From Georgfuchsia toluolica (GTDB taxonomy: Bacteria; Pseudomonadota; Gammaproteobacteria; Burkholderiales; Rhodocyclaceae): a stretch of DNA of 64,000 nucleotides. Below the pieces are notes generated by a model. The model was not told the DNA's origin. It saw only the letters and a program-made list of their open reading frames with translations, and ran no database searches. Of the stretch, positions 11,441 through 19,619 are shown piece by piece. The stretch spans positions 2,480,001-2,544,000 of the forward strand of contig NZ_CAJQUM010000001.1 in the NCBI RefSeq assembly GCF_907163265.1. The letters are read 5' to 3'. Numbering within the stretch: position 1 is the stretch's first letter; each line of letters opens with the position of its first letter. The position numbers were made by a program, and so were the translations under genes.

Positions 11441-11785
11441 ATGAGCAACGAACAGGTGGCACCTGAGACGAAAGGTATTACGGTGAAGTTACTTGCAACG
11501 GTTGACCTTGGTCCTGAGATCGAGGGCATGGCAGGGCGCAAACTTCGAATGCGTATGGTGACCATCGAGCCTGGGGGCGTCTTCGGCCCGATTCACGACC
11601 ATAAAGACAGACCAGGCACGGTCTACATACTGCAAGGAACGATCACTGACCATCGGAATGGAGTCGCTACGGACTATGGGCCGGGAGTGGGTTGGCCCGA
11701 GGATAGGAACACCACACACTGGCTTGAGAACAGAGGAACGATTCCGGCGGTGGAGATCTCGGTCGATATAGTCAGGCAAGAGTAA
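11441..11785 (+). CDS. Small cupin-domain protein
   Basis: The 114-residue protein is a single cupin barrel. The first conserved motif with metal-ligand histidines appears as GPIHDHKDRPGTVYILQGTI, and a second motif (NTTHWLENRGTIPAVE) follows. Such proteins bind a metal or a small ligand, and no enzyme activity can be assigned. A strong AGGAG ribosome site precedes the ATG. An attC-like site starts 28 bp after the stop, so the gene looks like an integron-type cassette. Confidence 0.75.
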   Translation: MSNEQVAPETKGITVKLLATVDLGPEIEGMAGRKLRMRMVTIEPGGVFGPIHDHKDRPGTVYILQGTITDHRNGVATDYGPGVGWPEDRNTTHWLENRGTIPAVEISVDIVRQE

Positions 11786-11813
11786 GCTCAGGCCCCGCTT
11801 CTAACACGGTCGG

Positions 11814-11890
11814 GCCTAACACGCGGCTCAACCGGACGCGCTTCAGTCGGCTTCACCTCCTTTCCGCGCCGGTTGGCCACAACGTAAGGC
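11814..11890 (+). other. attC-like recombination site 1
   Basis: The site starts with GCCTAAC (11814-11820), a perfect RYYYAAC R'' box, and ends with GTAAGGC (11884-11890), one base from GTTRRRY. Between them, GGCTCAACCGGACGCG at 11825 can pair with CGCGCCGGTTGGCC at 11865 if one T and one A are left unpaired. Such extrahelical bases on one strand are a hallmark of attC sites. It separates the cupin gene from the lipoprotein gene. Confidence 0.6.
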
Positions 11891-11907
11891 ACCTGAATGA
11901 TCTTACC

Positions 11908-12444
11908 ATGTTACGTTCCGCCGTCGCCCTACTCGCCAGCGCCGCATTACATGGCTGCTCGTGGTACGTCTACGAGGCCTCGAACAGACCGATCGCATCA
12001 AACATCGCCGGCAGGTGTTTTGCGCTCCGCGAGAATGCGATTCTCGCGGAGCACTTCAGTTACTTCACTGCTTACATGCTCAACTTGTCCGGTGCCAACG
12101 ATTGCATCCCGCAAGACGTTACACCCACGACCAAAGATGAGGCGCGCTACAAGCTCAGTGGTTTGAAGTATCCGAAGTGTATCTGGGTCCCGGTCGCAAA
12201 TGTCGCGAAGGAGACAAAGTTCAAAGTTACGACGGTCACCGAACAACCGCATGGAAGGTCCGGACGATGCTGGAAGGTCGAAGTCACACTCATCACCGGC
12301 GAGAGCGCCGGCATCAAGTCTGGCATACCTGCCTGCCATTTAGATTTTACCGAATCCGAACTATGGGTCAGGATGAAGTCAGGGCATGAGTACGTCGAGC
12401 CGTTAGAGCTTTCCGACCGCGTCACGAGACCATGCACGGAGTAG
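11908..12444 (+). CDS. Putative lipoprotein of unknown function
   Basis: The 178-residue product begins with a short signal sequence ending in a lipobox-like LHGC (Cys17), so it is probably lipidated and anchored in an envelope membrane. Several further cysteines (in GRCFAL, DCIP, CIWVP, GRCWKV, ACHLD and RPCTE) suggest disulfides in the periplasm. No family is recognised. The gene lies between two attC-like sites, with little room before the start, as expected of a gene cassette. A perfect 13-bp inverted repeat lies inside the coding region at 12024-12052. Confidence 0.6.
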   Translation: MLRSAVALLASAALHGCSWYVYEASNRPIASNIAGRCFALRENAILAEHFSYFTAYMLNLSGANDCIPQDVTPTTKDEARYKLSGLKYPKCIWVPVANVAKETKFKVTTVTEQPHGRSGRCWKVEVTLITGESAGIKSGIPACHLDFTESELWVRMKSGHEYVEPLELSDRVTRPCTE

Positions 12445-12454
12445 ATGAGTTTAT

Positions 12455-12543
12455 GCCAACATTCGGCTGCAGCGGACGCGAGAAACAGCGGTATTGTGCT
12501 TTGCTGACGCGGTTTTCGCGCGCTGCTGAGCCGAGGCGTTAGC
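12455..12543 (+). other. attC-like recombination site 2
   Basis: Eleven bases after the lipoprotein gene, GCCAAC (12455-12460) and GTTAGC (12538-12543) form imperfect outer boxes. TCGGCTGCAGCGGACGCG can pair with CGCGCGCTGCTGAGCCGA, again leaving a few bases unpaired. The layout matches site 1 and brackets a single gene. The core boxes are more degenerate than in site 1, so it may be inactive. Confidence 0.5.
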
Positions 12544-12632
12544 AGCTAAAGGGGCCAGGCTCGCGCCAAATTTTCCGGTTGCTCTTTGCATATGTTTGCA
12601 TTGTTCGAATAACGGCGAACCCGTTCTGTCGT

Positions 12633-13298
12633 TCAGCCGACCACGCGCAGCAGAGCGGCGGCAGCAAGATCGCCGATGCGCGACAGGTACAGCGTGCCCA
12701 TGTCGGAGTAGAAGCGATAGGGGTCTTCGCTGGCAAGTACGAGCAAGCCGAAACAGGCGCCGCCGAAGCCCTGCTCGCGCAGCGGAATTTGCGTCAGGGA
12801 ACGGATCGGTGTGCTGCGTTCGCCGAACCACAACGCGGCCTCCTGGCCCTCCACCGGGCCGCAGTAGGGATGTTGCAGACTGTTTACGACCAGCTTGATG
12901 GCGTCGGATACGGGCTGAAACTCTTCCGCCGTTTCCGCATCGCCCGCGGCGATGCCCCACAGGCGCACCGCGACGCAAGGCACGGTAAAGGCGCCCGTCA
13001 AGTGGGTATACAGGGCGCCGACCGCACGCGACATGTCGTTGGCGCCTTGCAGGTCAACCGCAAGGCGGTGCACCTTCTCGGCGATGATGTCGTTTTCCTC
13101 GCCGAAACCGATCAACTCGCCGAGCTTGCCTTCGAGCAGCTTCGCCTTGTCGCGCAGCAGGCCGACCTGGCGTTCGACCAGCGATACCGCGCTGGCGCCA
13201 TGCGTGTTGGAAAAATTCATCTCGGCCAGCAGTTCGGCATGGTCGATGAAGAAATCGGGATGGGCATGCAAAAAGCTGGCAACTTCGTCGGCGTTCAT
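12633..13298 (-). CDS. DUF484 family protein
   Basis: The 221-residue protein belongs to the DUF484 family, a GAF-like domain of unknown function common in beta- and gammaproteobacteria. It starts with [17 protein letters not shown] and the HAELLAEM segment. A charged helical linker follows ([19 protein letters not shown], about residues 40-62), then the GAF-like part. Its ATG overlaps the dapF stop by four bases (ATGA), so the two are translationally coupled. In relatives this gene often precedes xerC. Here the sequence downstream is an attC-like site and cassette DNA, so that link is broken. Confidence 0.88.
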   Translation of the reverse strand: MNADEVASFLHAHPDFFIDHAELLAEMNFSNTHGASAVSLVERQVGLLRDKAKLLEGKLGELIGFGEENDIIAEKVHRLAVDLQGANDMSRAVGALYTHLTGAFTVPCVAVRLWGIAAGDAETAEEFQPVSDAIKLVVNSLQHPYCGPVEGQEAALWFGERSTPIRSLTQIPLREQGFGGACFGLLVLASEDPYRFYSDMGTLYLSRIGDLAAAALLRVVG

Positions 13299-14137
13299 AG
13301 TTCCTCCGGGAGTTCGATTTCACCTTCAAATACGTTAGTGGCGGGGCCAGTCATCAATACCGGCTGGCCCGGCCCGTTCCAGGCGATGGACAATGCGCCG
13401 CCGCGCATGCTGACGCGCACCGGCGAGTCGAGCAGGCCGCGCCGGATGCCTGCTACCACGGCGGCGCAGGCGCCCGTGCCGCAGGCTAGGGTTTCGCCGG
13501 CGCCGCGCTCATACACGCGCAGACGAATGGCATGGCGGTCGACCACCTGCATGAAGCCGGCATTCACGCGTTGCGGAAAGTACTCGTGCGACTCGATCAT
13601 CGCCCCCTCGACCGCGACCGGCGCGGTATTGACATCACTCACCACCTGCACCGCATGCGGGTTGCCCATCGACACCACGCTGATGTCGATATCATGCGCG
13701 CCCAGCCGTAGCGGCTGCACCGCGGCATCCGAGTCGCTGATGAAAGGGATCTCGTTCGGCGCAAAGCGCGGTACGCCCATGTCGACCGTGACCTCGCCAT
13801 TGTCTTCGAGGCGTGGCGCAATGATGCCGGAGCGCGTTTCCACCTTTATTTCACGCTTGTTCGTCAGCCCATGATCGACCACGTAGCGCACGAAACAGCG
13901 CGCGCCGTTGCCGCACTGTTCGACCTCGCCGCCGTCGGCATTGAAAATCCGGTAGCGGAAATCGATGCCGGGCAAAGTCGCTTTCTCGACGACGAGGATC
14001 TGATCGCAGCCGACGCCGAAATGGCGGTCGGCAAGATAGCGCGCCTGTGCCGGGTTCGGCACGAAGCGCTGGCTGATGGCGTCGAGCACGACGAAGTCGT
14101 TGCCCAGGCCGTGCATTTTGGTGAAGCGGATCTTCAT
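13295..14137 (-). CDS. dapF: Diaminopimelate epimerase
   Basis: DapF converts LL- to meso-diaminopimelate for lysine and peptidoglycan synthesis. The 280-residue protein has both active-site cysteines, Cys75 in EQCGNGARC and Cys219 in LACGTGACA. It opens with the typical [19 protein letters not shown]. The ATG at 14137 is chosen because this is the family's normal N-terminus, although the frame stays open upstream. It overlaps the DUF484 gene by four bases. The region upstream holds two GC-rich hairpins. Confidence 0.97.
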   Translation of the reverse strand: MKIRFTKMHGLGNDFVVLDAISQRFVPNPAQARYLADRHFGVGCDQILVVEKATLPGIDFRYRIFNADGGEVEQCGNGARCFVRYVVDHGLTNKREIKVETRSGIIAPRLEDNGEVTVDMGVPRFAPNEIPFISDSDAAVQPLRLGAHDIDISVVSMGNPHAVQVVSDVNTAPVAVEGAMIESHEYFPQRVNAGFMQVVDRHAIRLRVYERGAGETLACGTGACAAVVAGIRRGLLDSPVRVSMRGGALSIAWNGPGQPVLMTGPATNVFEGEIELPEEL

Positions 14138-14179
14138 TACACCCTCGCCGGTGTGGCGCGGAAAAAGCCACATTGTTGA

Positions 14180-14312
14180 GCTTCCCCTCCCTTCCTCCCC
14201 CTCCAAGAGGGGGAGGTGACTAATTGCCCCCGCCCTTGGGGCGGGGGATAGGGGGTGGGCCCACTTATTCCCTTAGGGATTGCTGGCCTGAACTTGTTCA
14301 TGCCAGCAATCC
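14180..14312. repeat. GC-rich hairpin cluster between dapF and the CoA-binding gene
   Basis: Three inverted repeats lie in a row. The first is CTCCCCCTCCAAGAGGGGGA, the second CCCCCGCCCTTGGGGCGGGG, and the third has arms AGGGATTGCTGG (14275) and CCAGCAATCCCT. The last one covers the stop codon of the CoA-binding gene and may terminate or stabilise its message. The first two resemble the GC-rich arms of the dispersed repeats seen at 16.5, 32.5, 33.8 and 58.2 kb. Confidence 0.5.
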
Positions 14313-14708
14313 CTGGTCACGCAGCGTGCAGCGATCCATGACCACCGTCATGCCCACCGCTTGTGCGCGCAGCGCGGCCGCTTCATTGATCACACCGTCC
14401 TGCAGCCAGAGGTTCTTCACGCCTAGCGCGATGCAATCGTCGACGATGGCATCGACCGCCGCGGGCTGGCGGAATACGTCGACGAGATCGGGCACCTCGG
14501 GCAAATCGGCGACGCGGGCATAGGCTGTTTCGCCGAGGCCTTCGCTGATTGCCGGCCGTACCGGAATGATGCGATAACCGCGCGCCTGCAGGGCCGCCGC
14601 GACACGATGGCTCGGCCGCTCCGGCCTGGGCGAATAGCCGACGATGGCGATGGTCTTCACCTTTTGCAACAGGCTGCGGATTTCGGTGAGAGGAGGATTG
14701 GTAAACAT
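14298..14708 (-). CDS. CoA-binding protein, YccU-like
   Basis: The 136-residue protein is a single Rossmann-type CoA-binding domain (CoA_binding_2). It shows VKTIAIVGYSPRPERPSHRV near residue 17 and the late segment NLWLQDGVINEAAALRA. The family's role is not settled. Binding of CoA or acyl-CoA is known for relatives. ATG 14708 fits the family N-terminus (MFTNPPLTEIRSLL). It lies in the minus-strand group with the two acyltransferases upstream. Confidence 0.88.
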   Translation of the reverse strand: MFTNPPLTEIRSLLQKVKTIAIVGYSPRPERPSHRVAAALQARGYRIIPVRPAISEGLGETAYARVADLPEVPDLVDVFRQPAAVDAIVDDCIALGVKNLWLQDGVINEAAALRAQAVGMTVVMDRCTLRDQGLLA

Positions 14709-14756
14709 CGGATCATGGTAACCGCTGACGCCCCGGACAATGGCGCGAGACACGGC

Positions 14757-15629
14757 TCAATAAACCCCTTTTTCTCCGGGCGGCCGCGTCTTGAAACGCT
14801 TGTGCGACCACAAATACTGCTCGGGCATTTTCATTACCTCGGCTTCGATGAAAGCGCTCATGCGGCTTGTATCGGCTTCCAGGCTTTCGCCCGGATAGTT
14901 TTCCCAGGGCGGCAGCAGCGTGATGTCATAGCCATCTTGCGTCATGCGCGCGATGCAGGGCACGACCCTGGCGCGGGACAACCGTGCCAGCCGCGATACG
15001 CCGGTAATCGTGGCCGTGGGTACGCCGAAGAAAGGCACGAAAACGGCATCCTTGGCGCCGAAATCCAGGTCCGGCAGATAGAAAAACGGGAAACCCTCCC
15101 TGAGCGCCTTGAGCACGCGGCGCATGCCGTCCTGGCGCGAGAGCAGCAGGGGCTGGTTGAAGCGCATCCGTCCGGCGTGAAACTGCGCGTCGAAGTAGGG
15201 ATTTTTCAGGCGTGAATAGACGCTGATCGCCGGCGTTGCCATCGACACTACTACGCCGGCGGCATCGAGACCGATGAAGTGCGGCACCAGCATAATGGTC
15301 GGTTTGCCTGATGCGTCCTTGAGATGTTCCCGGCCATTCAGCCGGATCAGGCGTTCAAGGCGTTGCCGGGACGACCACCAGAAATAAGCGCGATCAAGCG
15401 TCGAACAGGCGAAGGCAATGAAATGGCGGCGCGCGATGGAACGGCGCCAGGACTCGTTCCGCTGCGGAAAGCACAGGCGCAGATTGGTCATCACAATCCG
15501 CCGCCGCTGTGGAATGGCGAAATAGAGCGCGAGGCCGAGCGCGGTGCCGCAAGCCCGCGTCACGCGCAGCGGTAGCCAGTGCAGCAGCCACATCAATGCC
15601 AGCGCCAGGTAGCTCAACAAGGCGGTCAT
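14757..15629 (-). CDS. Lipid A acyltransferase, LpxL/LpxM type (distal gene)
   Basis: This enzyme transfers a secondary acyl chain from acyl-ACP to the lipid A precursor at the inner membrane. The family's HxxxxD motif is present as H117-FIGL-D122, after an N-terminal membrane anchor (LLSYLALALMWLLHWLPLRV). The length of 290 residues is typical. It overlaps the other LpxL-type gene by four bases (ATGA), so the two act in one operon and may add the two secondary chains. Which position each enzyme acylates cannot be read from sequence. Confidence 0.9.
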   Translation of the reverse strand: MTALLSYLALALMWLLHWLPLRVTRACGTALGLALYFAIPQRRRIVMTNLRLCFPQRNESWRRSIARRHFIAFACSTLDRAYFWWSSRQRLERLIRLNGREHLKDASGKPTIMLVPHFIGLDAAGVVVSMATPAISVYSRLKNPYFDAQFHAGRMRFNQPLLLSRQDGMRRVLKALREGFPFFYLPDLDFGAKDAVFVPFFGVPTATITGVSRLARLSRARVVPCIARMTQDGYDITLLPPWENYPGESLEADTSRMSAFIEAEVMKMPEQYLWSHKRFKTRPPGEKGVY

Positions 15630-16462
15630 GGCGGAGGCTCGGCTCCGGCCGGTACCTTGTAGCGGTTGTAGTTCCACGCGTATTGCTGCGGACATTCGCG
15701 GACTAGGGTTTCAATGGCGCGGTTGATTGCGGCAGCGTTTTCTTGCAGCGTGCCGGTAAGCAACTCCGTAAACGGTCGCACCTTGATGTGAAAGCCGGCT
15801 CCCCGCGGCAGGCGCTCGGCGTAAATCAGCAGCACTGTGGTGTCGCTGGCGGCCAGCCGCGCGGCGAGCGTCATGGTATAGGCCGGCTTGCCAAAGAACG
15901 GCGCCCAGACGCCTTCGCCGTTGCCCGGCACCTGGTCGGGCAGGATGCCGATCGCTTCGCGTGCGCGCAAAGTCCTCATCAGCGCACGTACTCCCGATAT
16001 GTCCGCCGTGGCCAGGCGGAAATTCGCACCGCGCCCTTTTTCAAGCAATGGCATCAGCCAGTCCTGTTTCGGCCGGCGGTACATCACGGTGAGCGGTTCT
16101 TTCACGGCATAGTATTGCGCGGTGATTTCGAAACAGCCCAGGTGTGGCGTGAAAAACACAATGCCCTTTTTGCGCTCAAGCGCATTGTCGACATGGTGCC
16201 ATCCGCTGACTGTGACCACCTTGGCGACGATTTCCTGCTGCGGACGCAACCACAGCCAGGGCAGTTCCATCATCGTGCGGCCCGCCTCGATCATCACGCG
16301 CCATGGTGAAACCTGTTGCGCCAGGCCGGCGATGGCGAGGTTCTGCCGGATGTAGCGACGGCTGCGCTCCGAAAGGACGTAGGCCACGACGCCGAGTGCG
16401 GTACCGAACGCATGCAACACGCGCAGCGGCAGATAACCCAACAACCTGAACAGGAGCTCCAT
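15626..16462 (-). CDS. lpxL: Lipid A acyltransferase, LpxL type (proximal gene)
   Basis: The 278-residue protein is a second LpxL-family acyltransferase with an N-terminal helix (LGYLPLRVLHAFGTALGVVA). Its catalytic motif reads H107-LGCF-E112, so the usual acid is Glu instead of Asp. This HxxxxE form is common in the family. The ATG at 16462 overlaps by one base (TAATG) the stop of a 40-codon open frame inside a dispersed repeat, and no ribosome site is visible. Its translation may therefore depend on that upstream frame. Confidence 0.9.
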   Translation of the reverse strand: MELLFRLLGYLPLRVLHAFGTALGVVAYVLSERSRRYIRQNLAIAGLAQQVSPWRVMIEAGRTMMELPWLWLRPQQEIVAKVVTVSGWHHVDNALERKKGIVFFTPHLGCFEITAQYYAVKEPLTVMYRRPKQDWLMPLLEKGRGANFRLATADISGVRALMRTLRAREAIGILPDQVPGNGEGVWAPFFGKPAYTMTLAARLAASDTTVLLIYAERLPRGAGFHIKVRPFTELLTGTLQENAAAINRAIETLVRECPQQYAWNYNRYKVPAGAEPPP

Positions 16463-16584
16463 TAACGTGAAAAAGTAGAAACAGCGCTTGTTGTGATATC
16501 GAGCGCAGCGAGCTGATTGGCAGCCCCGCCCTGGGGCGGGGAATGGGGGTGGGGGGCGTTCAATTTGCCTTTACGCATTTTCAT
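16462..16584 (-). repeat. Dispersed mini-ORF repeat, copy A (upstream of lpxL)
   Basis: The repeat carries a 40-codon frame from ATG 16584, starting MKMRKGKLN and ending FSR-stop, whose TAA overlaps the lpxL ATG. It shares with copies B (33775-33906) and C (32511-32636) four things: the start AAAGGCAAATT, a GC-rich palindrome, the block GAGCGCAGCGAGCT (plus strand) and the 3' end TTTTCACGTTAA. GAGG lies two bases before its ATG. Whether the peptide is made is unknown. Confidence 0.65.
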
Positions 16585-16818
16585 CCTCGGGTGTGGAGCT
16601 GGCGACCATACGCGTTAGGGGGACGTCGTCTTGCATCGAATAGAGCGGAAGTGTAGATTATCGCCTTCCGCCGAGTTAAATAGACAACTTGCGAGGCGGA
16701 GAAGACCGCAAATATGCCGTCGGAAAACAAATATCGCTAAAGCGTCGGCTGCTCGATTCCCCAGGAGCCTGTCACGCGGGCCAGATTATTGTTGGGGAAC
16801 ATTTAAGGAGCAGTCTCC
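16585..16818 (+). promoter_or_regulatory. metK leader region
   Basis: This is the divergent gap between copy A of the repeat and metK. An AAGGAG ribosome site lies at about 16805-16810, before the metK ATG. The leader contains short inverted segments, but I could not match it to a known SAM or SAH riboswitch consensus. Promoter hexamers are not clear. Confidence 0.4.
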
Positions 16819-17997
<1,179 letters not shown>

Positions 17998-18131
17998 GGC
18001 CAGCGCGTAGCGCCTTGTCGGTATTTCGTCGTAGGCTCACCTTGCGCAGCAAGGTTAAGCGGGGCGTCAGCCCCACGGCCGGAGACAAAGCTGCATGGCA
18101 GCCGCATGTAACGCGGCTGCGCCTTGCTTTC

Positions 18132-18584
18132 TTATGGAGCCTTGGGTTCCTTGAAACTTGCCCCGGACTTGTTGGCCATGTAAACAATCGCCCGGGCCAA
18201 TTCGGTATCGGTGGCATCGGAACCGCCGCGCGGGGGCATGGCGTTCTTGCCGGCCAGCGCCGACTTCAACAAGCCATCGAGACCTAGTGCGATGCGCGGC
18301 CCCCAGGCGGCGCTGTCACCGATCTTCGGCGCACCGCCGGCGCCAGTCATGTGGCAGGCGCCACAAACTGCCTGCACTATCTGTTCGCCGCTACGGCTGC
18401 CGCTGGTGGCGCCTGCCGCCGCCAGTTCAACTTTGGCCACTGGCTGGATCCGGGCATTTACTTCTTCCTCGTCGACCTGTTTCGAATCGCGACTGATCAC
18501 GACGGCCAATGTGACGAGAATGGCGACGACGACAACGGTGCCGGCGATGAGGGGAACTAGTTTGAATTTGTGTTCGTCGGACAT
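18132..18584 (-). CDS. Membrane-anchored cytochrome c5-like protein
   Basis: The 150-residue protein carries an N-terminal membrane segment (VPLIAGTVVVVAILVTLAVV, residues 10-29) and a periplasmic class I cytochrome c domain. Heme attaches at C74-GA-C77-H78. The likely axial methionine lies in GKNAMPPRGG. It probably carries electrons between periplasmic or membrane oxidoreductases, but the partner is unknown. It faces metK and ends in the hairpin region at the metK 3' end. Confidence 0.9.
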   Translation of the reverse strand: MSDEHKFKLVPLIAGTVVVVAILVTLAVVISRDSKQVDEEEVNARIQPVAKVELAAAGATSGSRSGEQIVQAVCGACHMTGAGGAPKIGDSAAWGPRIALGLDGLLKSALAGKNAMPPRGGSDATDTELARAIVYMANKSGASFKEPKAP

Positions 18585-18709
18585 GGTGTTTCCTCTGCAA
18601 GCAGGAAAGGCGGTAGCGGAAGCGGGTGATTATAGTAGCGAATCTGCCTTGCTCCACTTTGCTTGCTTGATGGACGGACCACGGGAAAAGCGCTATTCTT
18701 CGCGCCCTC

Positions 18710-18785
18710 GCGCTCGTAGCTCAATGGATAGAGTACTGGCCTCCGAAGCCAGGGGTTGTGGGTTCGATCCCCGCCGAGCGCGCCA
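18710..18785 (+). tRNA. tRNA-Arg (CCG)
   Basis: A complete cloverleaf can be drawn. The acceptor stem is GCGCTCG (18710-18716) paired with CGAGCGC (18775-18781). The D arm contains AGCTCAATGGATAGAG, the anticodon stem is CTGGC/GCCAG, and the T arm contains GGTTCGATCC. The loop CTCCGAA gives the anticodon CCG at 18743-18745, reading CGG. The 3' CCA is encoded. Degenerate gene fragments follow directly, as is common beside tRNA integration targets. Confidence 0.95.
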
Positions 18786-18840
18786 AATCCCTTGTCCCGC
18801 AAGACATTACGGGACTTGTTGAAACCCGGGTCCGTGACGC

Positions 18841-19176
18841 AGATTCAGGATTTTCTGGAGCGAGAAAAGAAGGATCAAGCAGCAGGCTCTGAATACACTC
18901 AGGTCGACACGAAACGTCCGCAGGCAAATTTACGAAAACGAGTTGAAAAAACGCTTGGCGGCAATTGAAGCTCAGGTTCAAGCCGACATCGGCGAGATCG
19001 ATCAGGTCATTGCATCAGCAAAATCATCCTGCAATCAGGATATCGGCGCTCTGAATCAGGAGTTGGACTCGGCATTGAAGACACGTGGCGTGGACACTGC
19101 CTCGCTTGAAAAACTACAGAAGGCAGAAGGAGAAATCGGAGGCGCAAGGGAAGTTACAGAAAGCCCGATCCAATGA
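18841..19176 (+). pseudogene. Coiled-coil gene fragment downstream of tRNA-Arg
   Basis: An open frame without a convincing start codes for a charged coiled coil, including RRQIYENELKKRLAAIEAQV and IGALNQELDSALKTRGVDTA. The pattern, especially the LKTRGVDTASLEKLQ turn, resembles the long coiled coil of large SMC-like ATP-binding proteins (the DUF3584 type comes to mind). No ATPase motifs are present. The most likely reading is an internal remnant of a larger lost gene. The family link is tentative. Confidence 0.4.
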
Positions 19177-19374
19177 GGCGAAGGTACCCACTTCTGGAAC
19201 ACGAGCGTGGGCTTGTACCCGAGGTCATCGTCGTCGAAGCCGAACCGCTGTCCTAACCGCGCTCGCCGGTGAGCATAAAAAGTGTGGCTTGAGGTGTGCA
19301 CGCCGCTGCCGCTGGCGATGACATCCTGTGATCGCCGCGGCCAGCCGTTTCGTTTCTTCGACGGCGACTAGGTC
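19177..19374. other. Stretch with no recognisable gene
   Basis: I see no supported coding frame, RNA or repeat here. It connects two gene fragments and is probably debris of the same inserted segment. Confidence 0.5.
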
Positions 19375-19584
19375 GTGTATGACGACTGCTGCAATCGCAT
19401 CATGGATGGCAAACATCCGTACTGGTCATGGGGGACTGTACACGCCTACAATGTACAGACGAACCGCAAGACGCGTATCAAGCGGGTACGCGAGGTGGCG
19501 GGTGGATACAGCATGAAAGTCAACGATTCGGGGATCTATGAGAAATACCCGACCATCACTGCCATCCAGCGCCTGGGGGGATGA
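19375..19584 (+). pseudogene. C-terminal fragment of an unrecognised protein
   Basis: The frame encodes about 69 residues (from CCNRIMDGKHPYWSWG to SGIYEKYPTITAIQRLGG) that read like a folded C-terminal domain rich in aromatic residues. A TAG at 19369-19371 interrupts the same frame just upstream, where FRFFDGD precedes it, so the gene seems broken or truncated. A GTG at 19375 could start a short product, but no ribosome site is seen. No family is recognised. Confidence 0.35.
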
Positions 19585-19619
19585 CCCTACATTTTCTCTT
19601 TTCGAATATGGATATACCA

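Noticed and set aside
12579-13874. 431-codon + strand frame
   Set aside because: Antisense to the DUF484 gene and dapF, both of which have clear family motifs.
16585-16818. SAM or SAH riboswitch before metK
   Set aside because: I looked for the SAH-riboswitch and SAM-riboswitch core sequences and found no convincing match. A covariance-model search would settle it.
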